This document shows positions 9,073-19,413 of a stretch of 64,000 nucleotides of DNA, piece after piece. The stretch is from Yersinia enterocolitica (GTDB taxonomy: Bacteria; Pseudomonadota; Gammaproteobacteria; Enterobacterales; Enterobacteriaceae). The stretch lies in contig NBTC02000002.1 in NCBI GenBank assembly GCA_002082245.2, positions 744,001 to 808,000 of the forward strand, in the 5' to 3' direction. A program made the translations under genes and the position numbers. The stretch's first letter is position 1; each line of letters starts with the position of its first letter. The notes under the pieces were generated by a model. It ran no database searches. It saw nothing but the letters and a program-made list of their open reading frames with translations, and was not told where the DNA came from.

Positions 9073-12000
9073 ATGATCCCACAGATTTCTCAGGCACCGG
9101 GTGTCATCCAGTTGGTGCTAGATTTTTTGGATGCTTTGAAGCAAAACGGATTCACCGGCGATACCGCCACTAATTATGCCGATCGCCTGACTATGGCGAC
9201 GGACAACAGTATTTACCAACTGCTACCCGACGCCGTGGTTTTTCCTCGTTCGACTGCAGATGTTGCCTTGATTGGCCGTCTGGCTGGCCTGGAGAGTTTT
9301 AAATCCCTGGTATTTACGCCTCGCGGCGGCGGGACCGGCACCAATGGCCAGGCACTGAACAGTGGCATTGTGGTGGATATGTCGCGCCATATGAACCGTA
9401 TTCTGGAGATTAATCCCGAACAGGGTTGGGTGCGGGTTGAAGCGGGGGTGATTAAAGATCAGCTCAATCAATATCTGCGGCCATTCGGCTACTTCTTTTC
9501 GCCCGAGTTATCGACCAGTAACCGCGCCACATTGGGTGGAATGATCAATACCGATGCCTCTGGGCAGGGGTCGCTAGTGTATGGCAAAACGTCCGACCAT
9601 GTGTTGGGGCTACGTGCCATATTGCTGGGTGGAACCCTGCTCGATACCCGCGCCATGCCGACGGCATTGGCACAAACGATTGCGCAGGAGGACTCTGTAA
9701 CCGGCCGTATTTATCATACGGTGCTGCATCACTGCCGTGAGCAGCGCGCGCTGATTCTGGAGAAATTCCCCCAATTAAACCGTTTCCTGACCGGATATGA
9801 TTTACGCCACGTGTTTAGTGATGACCTGCAAACCTTTGACCTGACCCGAATTTTAACCGGTGCAGAGGGCACGCTGGCCTTCATTACTGAAGCGACACTG
9901 GATATAACACCGCTGCCTAAAGTTCGCCGTCTGGTGAATGTAAAGTATGACTCCTTCGATTCCGCTCTGCGTAATGCCCCGTTTATGGTGGAAGCCAAAG
10001 CACTGTCAGTGGAAACTGTGGACTCTAAAGTTCTTAATCTGGCCAAAGAAGATATTGTCTGGCACTCAGTAAAAGAGCTGATTACCGATATCCCTGATAA
10101 AGAGATGCTGGGGTTGAATATCGTTGAGTTTGCCGGTGATGATAAGGCACTGATCGATAGTCAAATGGAGGCACTTTGTCAGCGCTTGGATGACCTGATG
10201 TCTGCTCAGCAAGGCGGCGTTATTGGTTACCAGATTTGCAGTGAGTTAGCGGGTATTGAGCGCATCTATGGTATGCGCAAAAAAGCGGTTGGTTTGTTAG
10301 GCAACAGTAAAGGCCAGGCTAAGCCCATTCCGTTTGCGGAAGATACCTGTGTGCCACCACAACATTTGGCCGATTATATTGTCGAGTTCCGCCAACTGCT
10401 TGATAGCCACAATTTGAGCTACGGCATGTTTGGTCACGTGGATGCGGGGGTATTACATGTACGCCCAGCGCTGGATATGTGCGATCCACAGCAAGAAATG
10501 CTGATGAAACAGATATCTGACCAAGTGGTGCAACTGACGGCGCGCTATGGCGGCTTGCTATGGGGCGAGCACGGTAAGGGTTTCCGTGCAGAATACAGCC
10601 CTGACTTCTTTGGTGAAGTGCTTTACCACGAGTTGCGGCGCATTAAATCCGTTTTCGACCCGGATAATCGCTTAAATCCGGGGAAAATATGCTCACCGTT
10701 GGGCAGTGATGCGCCAATGATGAAAGTGGATACCTCAGCTAAACGCGGTACCTTGGACCGGCGTATTCCGTTAGCAGTAAGAACCTCATTCCGTGGTGCG
10801 ATGGAATGTAATGGTAACGGTCTGTGCTTTAACTTTGATACACGTAGCCCGATGTGCCCGTCGATGAAGATTACCGGTGACCGTATTCATTCACCAAAAG
10901 GCCGGGCAACGCTGGTGCGAGAATGGTTACGGCTGCTATCTGAGCAAGGGGTTGACCCCATTGCACTAGAGAAAGGGCTGGCGACCAAACGCCCCAGCCT
11001 GCGTGGTTTGATTGAGAAAACCCGTAATACCTGGGCTGCCAGTCAGGGGGATTATGATTTCTCTCATGAAGTCAAAGAGGCGATGTCAGGTTGTCTGGCA
11101 TGCAAAGCTTGCTCGACGCAGTGCCCGATAAAAATTGATGTACCGGGCTTCCGTTCCCGCTTCCTACAGTTGTATCACACCCGTTATCATCGCCCACTGC
11201 GTGACTATGTGGTGGCTGGAGTAGAGAGTTATGCGCCGTTAATGGCCAAAACCCCAAAAGTGTTTAACTTTTTCCTCAAACAGCCGTGGGTCAGGGAGCT
11301 AAGCCGGAAAAGTATTGGTATGGTGGACTTACCGATGCTTTCTAGCCCAACGTTGAAGCAATCATTATCCGGCCATTATGCCAGTACTATGACCCTTGAG
11401 CAGTTGGAGAAACTGTCTGAGTCAGAACGCCACCAGCATGTGCTGATCGTGCAGGATCCCTTCACCAGTTACTACGACGCTCAGGTGGTGGCGGATTTTG
11501 TTCACTTGGTAGAAAAACTGGGCTTCAATCCCGTGCTGTTGCCATTCTCACCCAACGGTAAAGCGCAGCACATTAAAGGTTTCCTGCAACGTTTTGCTAA
11601 AACGGCCCGTAAGACGGCAGATTTTCTTAATCGCATTTCGTTACTGGGGATACCAATGGTTGGGGTTGATCCGGCGCTGGTTCTTTGTTATCGCGATGAA
11701 TATAAAGAGATTCTTGGTGATGCGCGCGGTGACTTTACGGTGCAATTGGTGCACGAGTGGCTACAGATGGCCCTGGCTGACCTGCCAGAGCAGCAGATGA
11801 GTGGCGAATCCTGGTACCTGTTTGGGCATTGCACCGAAACCACGGCACTACCTGCCAGCAGCCAGCACTGGGCAGCAATATTCTCCCGTTATGGTGCCAA
11901 ACTGGAAAACGTCAGTGTCGGGTGTTGTGGCATGGCCGGAACTTATGGTCATGAAGCGAGGAACATCGATAACTCGTTGGGTATTTACGCGTTATCCTGG

Positions 12001-12129
12001 CAACAGGCGTTACAAAAGTTACCGGGTAAACGCTGTTTAGCCACAGGTTACTCTTGCCGGAGTCAGGTTAAACGTATTGAAGGCAATGGACTGAGACATC
12101 CGTTACAAGCTTTGCTTGAGCTGGTTTAA
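9073..12129 (+). CDS. ydiJ: FAD/Fe-S D-2-hydroxyglutarate dehydrogenase YdiJ
   Basis: A large flavo-iron-sulfur oxidoreductase; E. coli YdiJ has been assigned as a D-2-hydroxyglutarate dehydrogenase. I take the ATG at 9073 (MIPQISQAPG, 1018 residues, the family length); the open frame extends 20 codons upstream but that part is not conserved. The N-terminal FAD-binding PCMH domain has PRGGGTGTNGQ at about 83-93. A flavin-oxidase C-terminal domain follows (LNPGKIC). Two cysteine clusters follow: MECNGNGLC with MCPSM (about 577-598) and CLACKACSTQCP (about 674-685, a 4Fe-4S motif). A CCG-type domain near the C-terminus has GCCGMAGTYGHE (about 951). It precedes menI in the same direction. Confidence 0.92.
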   Translation: MIPQISQAPGVIQLVLDFLDALKQNGFTGDTATNYADRLTMATDNSIYQLLPDAVVFPRSTADVALIGRLAGLESFKSLVFTPRGGGTGTNGQALNSGIVVDMSRHMNRILEINPEQGWVRVEAGVIKDQLNQYLRPFGYFFSPELSTSNRATLGGMINTDASGQGSLVYGKTSDHVLGLRAILLGGTLLDTRAMPTALAQTIAQEDSVTGRIYHTVLHHCREQRALILEKFPQLNRFLTGYDLRHVFSDDLQTFDLTRILTGAEGTLAFITEATLDITPLPKVRRLVNVKYDSFDSALRNAPFMVEAKALSVETVDSKVLNLAKEDIVWHSVKELITDIPDKEMLGLNIVEFAGDDKALIDSQMEALCQRLDDLMSAQQGGVIGYQICSELAGIERIYGMRKKAVGLLGNSKGQAKPIPFAEDTCVPPQHLADYIVEFRQLLDSHNLSYGMFGHVDAGVLHVRPALDMCDPQQEMLMKQISDQVVQLTARYGGLLWGEHGKGFRAEYSPDFFGEVLYHELRRIKSVFDPDNRLNPGKICSPLGSDAPMMKVDTSAKRGTLDRRIPLAVRTSFRGAMECNGNGLCFNFDTRSPMCPSMKITGDRIHSPKGRATLVREWLRLLSEQGVDPIALEKGLATKRPSLRGLIEKTRNTWAASQGDYDFSHEVKEAMSGCLACKACSTQCPIKIDVPGFRSRFLQLYHTRYHRPLRDYVVAGVESYAPLMAKTPKVFNFFLKQPWVRELSRKSIGMVDLPMLSSPTLKQSLSGHYASTMTLEQLEKLSESERHQHVLIVQDPFTSYYDAQVVADFVHLVEKLGFNPVLLPFSPNGKAQHIKGFLQRFAKTARKTADFLNRISLLGIPMVGVDPALVLCYRDEYKEILGDARGDFTVQLVHEWLQMALADLPEQQMSGESWYLFGHCTETTALPASSQHWAAIFSRYGAKLENVSVGCCGMAGTYGHEARNIDNSLGIYALSWQQALQKLPGKRCLATGYSCRSQVKRIEGNGLRHPLQALLELV

Positions 12130-12159
12130 CCTACGAGCTGACTATGCTATTTACTTCGT

Positions 12160-12211
12160 GCTACTTGCCGCCGCCTCGCAGAGGCAAAGCCCAAGGATGG
12201 GCTGAGTAATC
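12160..12211 (-). repeat. Remnant of an ERIC-type repeat
   Basis: GCCTCGCAGAGGC and CCCAAGGATGGGCTGAGTAA here are the reverse complement of the insertion segment found inside the ERIC copies at 27722-27909 and 49223-49406. The conserved ERIC ends are missing, so this is an eroded copy in the opposite orientation. Confidence 0.5.
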
Positions 12212-12255
12212 AGAACAGCTATTGCTGCTGTAATTTCAACAACCAAGGGGAAAAG

Positions 12256-12672
12256 ATGCTGTGGAAACGCACCGCAACGCTGGAACAGTTAAACCAGCAA
12301 TGCCAGGGCTGTATGGTTGGGCATTTGGGCATTGAGTTTACCCGCCTCTCTGATAACGAAATAGAAGCCACGATGCCAGTAGACCAGCGGACGACTCAAC
12401 CTTTCGGTTTACTTCATGGTGGTGCGTCGGTGGTGCTGGCGGAGTCGCTCGGTTCGATGGCCGGATATCTGTGTACCACCGAAGGCCAGCAAGTCGTGGG
12501 GTTGGAGATTAATGCTAACCACCTGAAAGCAGTACGTTCCGGGAAAGTTCGGGGTTGCTGTCGGGCCATTCATATCGGCCGCAGCCATCAGGTGTGGCAG
12601 ATTGAGGTGTTTGATGAAGAAGACCATCTGTGTTGTACCTCGCGTTTAACCGTCGCCGTGTTGTCCCGATAA
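12256..12672 (+). CDS. menI: 1,4-dihydroxy-2-naphthoyl-CoA thioesterase
   Basis: A hot-dog-fold thioesterase that hydrolyses DHNA-CoA in menaquinone biosynthesis (E. coli YdiI). It has 138 residues. The catalytic set is in place: Gln48 (TTQPFG), His54 and Glu63 within [19 protein letters not shown]. The AAGGGGAAAAG Shine-Dalgarno sequence precedes the ATG. It follows ydiJ after 126 bp that contain an ERIC remnant, so cotranscription is possible but not evident. Confidence 0.9.
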   Translation: MLWKRTATLEQLNQQCQGCMVGHLGIEFTRLSDNEIEATMPVDQRTTQPFGLLHGGASVVLAESLGSMAGYLCTTEGQQVVGLEINANHLKAVRSGKVRGCCRAIHIGRSHQVWQIEVFDEEDHLCCTSRLTVAVLSR

Positions 12673-12707
12673 GGTCATTCCCCCACCAAATTACACGTGA
12701 TTACCTG

Positions 12708-12733
12708 ACTCAGGGCCACCAATGGCCCTGAGT
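12708..12733. terminator. Perfect 11-bp hairpin downstream of menI
   Basis: ACTCAGGGCCA and TGGCCCTGAGT are perfectly complementary around a CCAA loop, 36 bp past menI. There is no T run, so it may stabilise the 3' end rather than terminate on its own. Confidence 0.5.
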
Positions 12734-13085
12734 GACGTCAGCAGCTCATGGCACTTGCTGCGGCTCCCTTCAGACAGTTTCATTTAGCCGATAAATGCGG
12801 CGAATCTCTATGATAGGTTTCCCCTGTGAGGGTTTTCAGCTAAAGTTAAAATAGAAATAGGTATTTTTTATGAATGTTTTAAATACTCAGCGGCTGACTG
12901 CGATTAGCCATTGATATAGTAAGGGATTCGAGCGTCACAGAGGAATTTATTCATTTATTTCAGGGTGATAAAAGTGCACTTTTTCCTCCAGACCTCTTCG
13001 GCCATCGCAGCATGCTTACTCGTTGCCGCCTCATTCGAGGTTCAAACGGCACTTTTCTTAATATCCCTGCAAAACAAACGGTTGA
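12734..13085. other. Intergenic region upstream of the suf promoter
   Basis: About 350 bp with no convincing ORF. It probably holds upstream control sites of suf; in E. coli this spacing carries IHF and OxyR sites, which I cannot place here from sequence alone. Confidence 0.4.
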
Positions 13086-13104
13086 AGTGATAATTATTAT
13101 CACT
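13086..13104 (+). promoter_or_regulatory. Fur box of the suf operon
   Basis: AGTGATAATTATTATCACT is a perfect 9+1+9 palindrome matching the Fur consensus. It lies 104 bp upstream of sufA, consistent with the Fur repression known for E. coli suf. Confidence 0.85.
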
Positions 13105-13207
13105 ACCATTGTAAATAATCTGTGTTGATTCTCCAATAATCAGCCAGCAAATTGTTAACCTGAAAAGATCAACCTAATGGGTGATTGCGAAATATAAGGT
13201 AGGGCAT

Positions 13208-13579
13208 ATGCAACAGGAATCAGTCGGGACATTTTCACTCGACGAGAATGTCTGGCAGGGCGTGACGATAACAGAGAGCGCTGCCGCACAAATTACACGA
13301 CTCATGCAGCAAGATCCGCAAATTAAAGGATTGCAGCTTGGCGTGAAACAATCCGGTTGTGCGGGGTTTGCTTATGTAATGGATATGGCTAAAGAGCCCG
13401 CCAGCGACGCTCTGGTTTTCGAACAGGGCAGTGCCAAACTCTACGTACCGTTAAAAGCGATGCCGTTTATCGATGGCACCGAGGTGGATTATGTCCGCGA
13501 AGGGCTAAACCAGATTTTTAAATTTAATAATCCTAAAGCTCAGCATTCCTGCGGGTGTGGCGAGAGTTTTGGCGTTTGA
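13208..13579 (+). CDS. sufA: Fe-S assembly A-type carrier SufA
   Basis: A-type carrier that receives Fe-S clusters from SufBC2D and passes them to apoproteins. I take the ATG at 13208 ([10 protein letters not shown], 123 residues); the frame extends nine codons upstream. The three ligand cysteines are present: Cys51 in KQSGCAGF, and Cys115 and Cys117 in [10 protein letters not shown]. It is the first gene of sufABCDSE, 14 bp before sufB. Confidence 0.95.
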   Translation: MQQESVGTFSLDENVWQGVTITESAAAQITRLMQQDPQIKGLQLGVKQSGCAGFAYVMDMAKEPASDALVFEQGSAKLYVPLKAMPFIDGTEVDYVREGLNQIFKFNNPKAQHSCGCGESFGV

Positions 13580-13593
13580 GCGATGTAAACGAA

Positions 13594-15120
13594 ATGACAC
13601 GAAGCAATGTAGAGGTTCCAGATGATGTGCAGGCTTGGGTCAGCGATGGTCGTTACAAAGAAGGCTTTTTTACCCAGCTTGCGACTGATCAGTTAGCGAA
13701 AGGCCTTAGTGAAGATGTCATTCGCGCCATTTCAGCGAAACGTAATGAGCCTGAATGGATGCTGGAGTTTCGTCTTGGTGCTTATCGCAGTTGGCTCGAA
13801 ATGGAAGAGCCTCACTGGCTGAAAGCCAATTATAAAAGTCTGGATTATCAGGACTACAGTTATTACTCCGCGCCATCCTGTGGCAGTTGTGATGACAGTT
13901 GTGATTCGCAACCCGGTGCAGTGCAGCAATCGTCTGCGGACAGTGCGTCACCACGTGATCTGTCTGAACAGGCGATGAATGAGTACCTCACCGCAGAGGT
14001 TGAATCTGCCTTTGCTCAGCTAGGGGTTCCGGTGCGCGAAGGGGCCGAAGTAGCAGTAGACGCTATTTTTGACTCAGTTTCGGTTGCGACCACCTACCGT
14101 GGGAAATTAGCCGAACAAGGGATTATTTTCTGCTCATTTAGCGAAGCTATTCAGGAATACCCGGATTTGGTACGTAAATATCTGGGGTCGGTAGTACCGG
14201 CTAAAGATAACTTTTTTGCCGCGCTAAATGCGGCGGTGGCTTCTGATGGCACTTTTGTTTATGTGCCAAAAGGTGTGCGCTGTCCGATGGAGTTATCCAC
14301 CTATTTCCGTATTAATGCGGCTAAAACAGGGCAGTTTGAACGCACCATTCTGATTGCTGACGAAGACAGTTATGTCAGCTATATCGAAGGGTGCTCAGCG
14401 CCAGTGCGAGACAGCTACCAGTTACACGCTGCGGTCGTTGAAGTCATTTTGCACAAAAATGCGGAAGTGAAATATTCAACGGTGCAGAACTGGTTTGCAG
14501 GTGCCGATAGCACCGGCGGGATCCTTAACTTTGTGACCAAACGTGCGTTGTGTGAAGGTGCGGGTTCAAAAATGTCATGGACTCAATCTGAGACTGGCTC
14601 CGCTATTACTTGGAAATATCCAAGCGTTATTTTACAGGGTGATAACTCAATCGGTGAGTTCTTCTCGGTGGCACTAACGAATGGCCACCAGCAAGCCGAT
14701 ACCGGTACCAAGATGATTCATATTGGCAAAAACACCAAATCAACAATTATTGCCAAAGGGATCTCTGCTGGGCATAGCCAGAACACCTACCGTGGTTTGG
14801 TGAAAATCCTGCCCGGTGCGGATAACGCACGTAACTTTACGCAATGTGATTCGATGTTGATTGGGCCGGACTCCGGTGCGCATACCTTCCCGTATGTGGA
14901 AGTGCGCAATAACTCAGCCCAATTGGAACACGAAGCGACAACATCAAAAATTGGCGATGACCAACTGTTTTATTGCTTGCAGCGTGGTATCAGTGAAGAT
15001 GATGCCATCTCAATGATTGTTAACGGATTCTGTAAAGATGTGTTCTCCGAACTGCCGCTGGAGTTTGCCGTCGAAGCACAGAAACTGTTAGCCATCAGTC
15101 TGGAACACAGTGTCGGTTAA
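13594..15120 (+). CDS. sufB: Fe-S cluster scaffold subunit SufB
   Basis: Core scaffold of the SufBC2D complex, on which Fe-S clusters are built. The ATG at 13594 ([11 protein letters not shown]) gives 508 residues, slightly longer than the 495 of E. coli because of a short insertion after the N-terminal cysteine-rich [12 protein letters not shown] (Cys96, 99, 103). The catalytic cysteine of the family is Cys418 in [11 protein letters not shown]. The C-terminus [19 protein letters not shown] is typical. The ribosome binding site is weak, which suggests coupling to sufA, 14 bp upstream. Confidence 0.95.
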   Translation: MTRSNVEVPDDVQAWVSDGRYKEGFFTQLATDQLAKGLSEDVIRAISAKRNEPEWMLEFRLGAYRSWLEMEEPHWLKANYKSLDYQDYSYYSAPSCGSCDDSCDSQPGAVQQSSADSASPRDLSEQAMNEYLTAEVESAFAQLGVPVREGAEVAVDAIFDSVSVATTYRGKLAEQGIIFCSFSEAIQEYPDLVRKYLGSVVPAKDNFFAALNAAVASDGTFVYVPKGVRCPMELSTYFRINAAKTGQFERTILIADEDSYVSYIEGCSAPVRDSYQLHAAVVEVILHKNAEVKYSTVQNWFAGADSTGGILNFVTKRALCEGAGSKMSWTQSETGSAITWKYPSVILQGDNSIGEFFSVALTNGHQQADTGTKMIHIGKNTKSTIIAKGISAGHSQNTYRGLVKILPGADNARNFTQCDSMLIGPDSGAHTFPYVEVRNNSAQLEHEATTSKIGDDQLFYCLQRGISEDDAISMIVNGFCKDVFSELPLEFAVEAQKLLAISLEHSVG

Positions 15121-15177
15121 GTGTGAGTTGAAACACGCATTCGCAGAGTTTTGCGCTCTGGCGCACCAAGGAACCCT

Positions 15178-15924
15178 ATGTTAAGCATTAAGAATTTAAA
15201 AGTCAGTGTTGAAGGTAATGAAATCCTCAAAGGTTTGGATCTGGAGATCAAACCCGGTGAAGTGCACGCCATCATGGGGCCAAACGGCTCAGGGAAAAGT
15301 ACATTATCTGCCGCGTTGGCGGGGCGTGAAGAGTATGAGGTGACCGAGGGGCATATAACCTTTAAAGGGAAAGACCTGCTGGAGTTGGACCCAGAGGATC
15401 GCGCGGGTGAAGGCGTATTTTTGGCTTTTCAGTACCCAGTGGAAATTCCGGGTGTCAGTAACCATTTCTTCTTGCAAACTGCCGTCAATGCGGTGCGTAA
15501 ATATCGCCAGCAAGAGCCATTGGACCGTTTTGATTTCGCTGATTTTATTGAAGAAAAAATTGAGTTACTGAAAATGCCGGCTGACTTGCTGACCCGTTCG
15601 GTTAATGTGGGCTTCTCCGGCGGCGAAAAGAAACGTAACGATATTCTGCAAATGGCGGCACTGGAACCCTCGTTATGTATTCTGGATGAAACCGACTCTG
15701 GGCTGGATATTGATGCGCTGAAAATTGTCGCTAACGGGGTTAACTCGCTACGTAACGAAAACCGTGCATTTATTATTGTGACTCACTATCAGCGTATCCT
15801 TGATTATGTAAAACCCGACTTTGTGCATGTGCTGTATCAGGGGCGGATCATTAAGTCAGGTGATTTCACATTGGTAAAACAGTTGGAGGAGCAAGGCTAT
15901 GGCTGGCTTACCGACCAACAGTAA
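15178..15924 (+). CDS. sufC: Fe-S assembly ATPase SufC
   Basis: ABC-type ATPase of SufBC2D. The ATG at 15178 follows AAGGAACCCT and gives 248 residues, as in E. coli. Walker A GPNGSGKST is at 34-42, the signature FSGGEKKR at 146-153, and Walker B CILDETDSGLD near 165-175. It overlaps sufD by 26 bp. Confidence 0.95.
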   Translation: MLSIKNLKVSVEGNEILKGLDLEIKPGEVHAIMGPNGSGKSTLSAALAGREEYEVTEGHITFKGKDLLELDPEDRAGEGVFLAFQYPVEIPGVSNHFFLQTAVNAVRKYRQQEPLDRFDFADFIEEKIELLKMPADLLTRSVNVGFSGGEKKRNDILQMAALEPSLCILDETDSGLDIDALKIVANGVNSLRNENRAFIIVTHYQRILDYVKPDFVHVLYQGRIIKSGDFTLVKQLEEQGYGWLTDQQ

Positions 15925-17212
15925 AATGCTGGAACAGCAGCATCTGCAACAAAAACAGCGCAGTGATGCACTGAAACAATTCGGTCAACTGTTTAATCTG
16001 CGCCAGCATGGCCATTCAACACAGGCCAGTGCGCACTGGCAACAGGTGTTACAGTTGGGTTTCCCGAGCTTTAAACATGAAGACTGGAAATACACGCCAC
16101 TGGAACGTTTGCTGGTCAATAATTTCAGTTTCGCCAGCCCTGCGCAGGTGACGGCTAGCCAACGCGATGAACTGTCGTTGGTGCAAGATGCTCATCGTTT
16201 AGTCTTTATTGATGGCCGATATGCACCTGAACTCAGTGATATTGAGTGTGGCCCTTATCAACTGACCAACCTGAGTGGAAATACGCAGTTTCCTCCGGCG
16301 ATCCAGTCTGAGGTGTTTTTGCATCTGACGGAAAGTCTGGCGCAGGAAAGTCTGCATATCCGATTGCCGGTGGGGAAACACAGTGAGAAGCCGCTCTATC
16401 TGCTGCATATCAGCTCAGGCAATGATTCTGACGTTGTGAATACCAGTCACTACCGACACCATCTGGTGATTGAAGCTAATGCACAGGCTGAAGTGATTGA
16501 ACATTTCGTCAGTCTGAGTGAGCAGCCTCACTTTACCGGCGCACGGCTTACCATTGAGGTAGGTGATAATGCTGAACTACGCCATTGTAAGTTGGCATTT
16601 GAAACCCCTCACAGCTATCACTTTGCCCATAATGATCTGGTATTAAGTCGTGATGCGCGGGCGCGTAGTTATAGTTTCCTGCTGGGTGCCGGGTTGACCC
16701 GTCATAATACCAGCGCCCAGCTGAACGGCGAAGGTGCTACGTTATCCATTAATAGCTTGCTGCTCCCGATAGGGCGCGAAATCTGCGATACCCGCAGCTA
16801 TCTGGAGCACAACAAAGGTTATTGTGAAAGCCGCCAGTTACACAAAACCATTGTGCGTGAACGGGGTAAAGCTATCTTTAACGGCATGATTAAAGTGGCT
16901 CAACATGCATTAAAAACTGACGGCCAGATGACCAACAATAATTTACTGTTGAGTAAATTGGCTGAAGTTGATACCAAGCCACAGTTAGAGATTTATGCTG
17001 ATGATGTGAAATGCAGTCATGGTGCGACGGTTGGGCGCATTGATGCGGAACAGCTTTTTTATCTGCAATCGCGCGGGATTAATCAGGCTGATGCGCAACA
17101 GATGATTATTTTTGCCTTTGCAGCCGAATTGACGGAAGCCATTCACAGCGATGCCATTCGCAAAGTGGTGCTGGCGCGGATTGCTGAGCGCTTAGCCGGA
17201 GAATCGCTATGA
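15899..17212 (+). CDS. sufD: Fe-S assembly scaffold subunit SufD
   Basis: Partner of SufB in the scaffold complex. It has 437 residues, against 423 in E. coli. The start MAGLPTNS matches E. coli MAGLPNSS. The conserved C-terminal region [21 protein letters not shown] carries His374, the residue facing the SufB cysteine in the complex. Its start lies inside sufC and its end overlaps sufS by four bases (ATGA), so the operon is translationally coupled here. Confidence 0.94.
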   Translation: MAGLPTNSKMLEQQHLQQKQRSDALKQFGQLFNLRQHGHSTQASAHWQQVLQLGFPSFKHEDWKYTPLERLLVNNFSFASPAQVTASQRDELSLVQDAHRLVFIDGRYAPELSDIECGPYQLTNLSGNTQFPPAIQSEVFLHLTESLAQESLHIRLPVGKHSEKPLYLLHISSGNDSDVVNTSHYRHHLVIEANAQAEVIEHFVSLSEQPHFTGARLTIEVGDNAELRHCKLAFETPHSYHFAHNDLVLSRDARARSYSFLLGAGLTRHNTSAQLNGEGATLSINSLLLPIGREICDTRSYLEHNKGYCESRQLHKTIVRERGKAIFNGMIKVAQHALKTDGQMTNNNLLLSKLAEVDTKPQLEIYADDVKCSHGATVGRIDAEQLFYLQSRGINQADAQQMIIFAFAAELTEAIHSDAIRKVVLARIAERLAGESL

Positions 17213-18429
17213 GTTTCCCTATCGAACAGGTCAGAGCTGACTTTCCACTGCTGAGCCGTCAGGTTAACGGCCAGCCGCTGGCCTATCTGGACAGCGCCGC
17301 CAGCGCACAGAAGCCACAAGTGGTCATCGACAGGGAGCTTAACTTTTATCGTGAGGGTTATGCCGCAGTCCATCGTGGTATCCATACCCTAAGTAGCGAA
17401 GCGACCCAACAGATGGAAGCGGTGCGCAGCCAGGTTGCGGGTTTTATTAATGCCGCCTCGGCTGAAGAGATTGTTTTCGTTAAAGGGACTACCGAGGCCA
17501 TCAACCTGGTGGCTAACAGTTATGGCCGTCATTTCCTGAGCGCCGGTGACAGCATCATCATCACTGAGATGGAGCATCACGCCAATATTGTGCCGTGGCA
17601 GATGTTAGCAACTGACTTGGGTGTTGAAATTCGTATCTGGCCGCTGACGGCGACCGGGGAACTTGAGTTGGCGGCATTGGTGGGCTTGATTGATGATACC
17701 ACCCGGTTGTTGGCGATTACTCAGGTTTCCAATGTATTGGGGACCGTGAATCCCATACAGCAGATTGTTGCTCAGGCTAAAGCTGCTGGTCTGGTGGTGC
17801 TGGTGGATGGTGCGCAGGCTATCATGCATCAATCGATAGATGTGCAGGCATTGGATTGTGATTTTTATGTCTTCTCCGGCCATAAACTTTATGGGCCGTC
17901 AGGCATTGGTATTTTATACGGCAAGAGTGAACTGCTACAACACATGCCGCCATGGGAAGGGGGCGGTTCGATGATCAAAACCGTTAGCCTGACGCAAGGT
18001 ACCACTTTTGCTGATGCGCCATGGCGTTTCGAGGCCGGTTCACCCAATACCGCAGGCATTATGGGGCTGGGTGCGGCAATCAGTTATGTTACTGATGTTG
18101 GACTTGCGCAGATCCAGCACTATGAGCAGTCGCTGATGCAGTATGCCTTGGAGCAACTGGGTCAGGTAAACAGCCTGACACTTTATGGCCCGCAAGCCCG
18201 TGCCGGGGTTATCGCGTTTAATTTAGGGGTGCACCACGCGTATGATGTTGGCAGTTTCCTTGACCAATACGGTATCGCGATTCGTACTGGTCATCATTGT
18301 GCCATGCCTCTGATGGCGTTCTACCAGGTTCCGAGTATGTGTCGTGCCTCATTAGCACTTTATAATACCCGTGAGGAAGTAGATCGCTTGGTGGCAGGGC
18401 TACAGCGCATTGAAAAATTGCTAGGTTGA
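17209..18429 (+). CDS. sufS: Cysteine desulfurase SufS
   Basis: PLP enzyme that takes sulfur from cysteine and hands it to SufE. It has 406 residues. The PLP lysine is Lys226 in SGHKLYGP and the persulfide-carrying cysteine is Cys364 in [10 protein letters not shown], at the same numbers as in E. coli. The ATG overlaps the sufD stop. Confidence 0.96.
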   Translation: MSFPIEQVRADFPLLSRQVNGQPLAYLDSAASAQKPQVVIDRELNFYREGYAAVHRGIHTLSSEATQQMEAVRSQVAGFINAASAEEIVFVKGTTEAINLVANSYGRHFLSAGDSIIITEMEHHANIVPWQMLATDLGVEIRIWPLTATGELELAALVGLIDDTTRLLAITQVSNVLGTVNPIQQIVAQAKAAGLVVLVDGAQAIMHQSIDVQALDCDFYVFSGHKLYGPSGIGILYGKSELLQHMPPWEGGGSMIKTVSLTQGTTFADAPWRFEAGSPNTAGIMGLGAAISYVTDVGLAQIQHYEQSLMQYALEQLGQVNSLTLYGPQARAGVIAFNLGVHHAYDVGSFLDQYGIAIRTGHHCAMPLMAFYQVPSMCRASLALYNTREEVDRLVAGLQRIEKLLG

Positions 18430-18475
18430 GTGCTATTAATAAGCGCCGTACCTAAAATCAACTACTACCACATTA

Positions 18476-18569
18476 TTGATGCCGCAGGATGAAGCTCATT
18501 AATGCCAATGAGCTTACGCGTTCGTGTAATTTGGCGGGGCAGTGGGGCCTTAATCTCCTGCGGCATCAA
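18476..18569. repeat. Nested inverted repeat between sufS and sufE
   Basis: Perfect 14-bp arms TTGATGCCGCAGGA (18476-18489) and TCCTGCGGCATCAA (18556-18569) bound a 94-bp unit. Inside, AAGCTCATT (18492-18500) and AATGAGCTT (18507-18515) form a second perfect stem with a 6-base loop. The unit fills most of the 166-bp sufS-sufE gap. It could be a small MITE-like insertion or an mRNA processing or stability element. I did not find a second copy in this window. Confidence 0.7.
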
Positions 18570-18595
18570 GTACAAAGGGTATCAGGAAGCACGCT

Positions 18596-19018
18596 ATGGC
18601 TGTTTTGCCAGATAAAGATAAATTGATTCGTAACTTTTCCCGTTGTTTGAATTGGGAAGAAAAGTATCTGTATGTGATCGAGTTGGGTGGGCAGTTGGCA
18701 GCGTTAACGGAACAGCAGCGCCAGCCGGAGAATCTTATTTCCGGTTGCCAAAGCCAAGTGTGGATTGCCATGACAACCTCTGATGAGGGCCAGGTGGTTT
18801 TTGCCGGTGACAGTGATGCGGCTATCGTTAAAGGGTTGGTCGCGGTGGTGTTTATCCTTTATCAAGGTTTAACGCCACAACAGATAATCGAATTGGATGT
18901 TCGGCCATTTTTTGCCGACTTAGCCCTGAGTCAGCACCTGACACCATCGCGTTCGCAAGGTCTGGAAGCGATGATCCGTGCTATTCGTATTAAAGCGGCA
19001 AGTTTAAAAACTCACTAA
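18596..19018 (+). CDS. sufE: Sulfur acceptor protein SufE
   Basis: Accepts persulfide sulfur from SufS and stimulates it. It has 140 residues. The acceptor is Cys51 in [10 protein letters not shown]. It is separated from sufS by 166 bp containing the nested inverted repeat, unlike the tight spacing of the rest of the operon. AGGAAG lies ahead of the ATG. Confidence 0.94.
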   Translation: MAVLPDKDKLIRNFSRCLNWEEKYLYVIELGGQLAALTEQQRQPENLISGCQSQVWIAMTTSDEGQVVFAGDSDAAIVKGLVAVVFILYQGLTPQQIIELDVRPFFADLALSQHLTPSRSQGLEAMIRAIRIKAASLKTH

Positions 19019-19244
19019 TTCATGCCAACATTTTGTGCTTTATTCCTCGGCGGTTGACCATTTTTGCGTCATGGGTCACAGTCTTAAAATGGTGGAATTT
19101 CAGCAGGTTAAATCGGCTTTCTTGCTGGATAAAGCATAATAAATTACTTTGTAACACCTTGATTTCTAGAGATATAAATTGCCTTTATAATAATGGCTGT
19201 TACTATATGTTGGCCTTATAATTGGCTGCTAGAATTAACGTAGA
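19019..19244. other. Region downstream of sufE
   Basis: About 226 bp of AT-rich sequence. ACCATTTT and AAAATGGT (about 19057-19097) could pair at the end of the suf transcript. No gene is visible. Confidence 0.35.
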
Positions 19245-19371
19245 TATACCCGTCATCTTTCAAACTGCTGGTGTGTTGGCTGCTCTCATCCCCCCGAATC
19301 ACTTACTTGCGTAAGCTCAGCGGGATTCATTTGTTTGCCGCCTTCCTGCAACTTGAAATCTATCGGGTATA
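19245..19371 (+). repeat. Complete ERIC element (127 bp)
   Basis: Ends TATACCCG and CGGGTATA are exact inverted repeats, 127 bp apart, the canonical ERIC length. The interior has the ERIC landmarks CACTTACTTGCGTAAGCTCA and TTGCCGCCTTCCTGCAACTT. It lies between sufE and ldtE. If transcribed it would form a long hairpin. Confidence 0.92.
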
Positions 19372-19413
19372 GCCGTGTAAACCGAATTTGAAGAAGTGAT
19401 GTAGGAACTAAGC

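Noticed and set aside
12990-13062. Another ERIC copy upstream of suf
   Set aside because: Only GTTGCCGCCTCATTCGAGGT resembles ERIC vocabulary; neither end nor the core is present.
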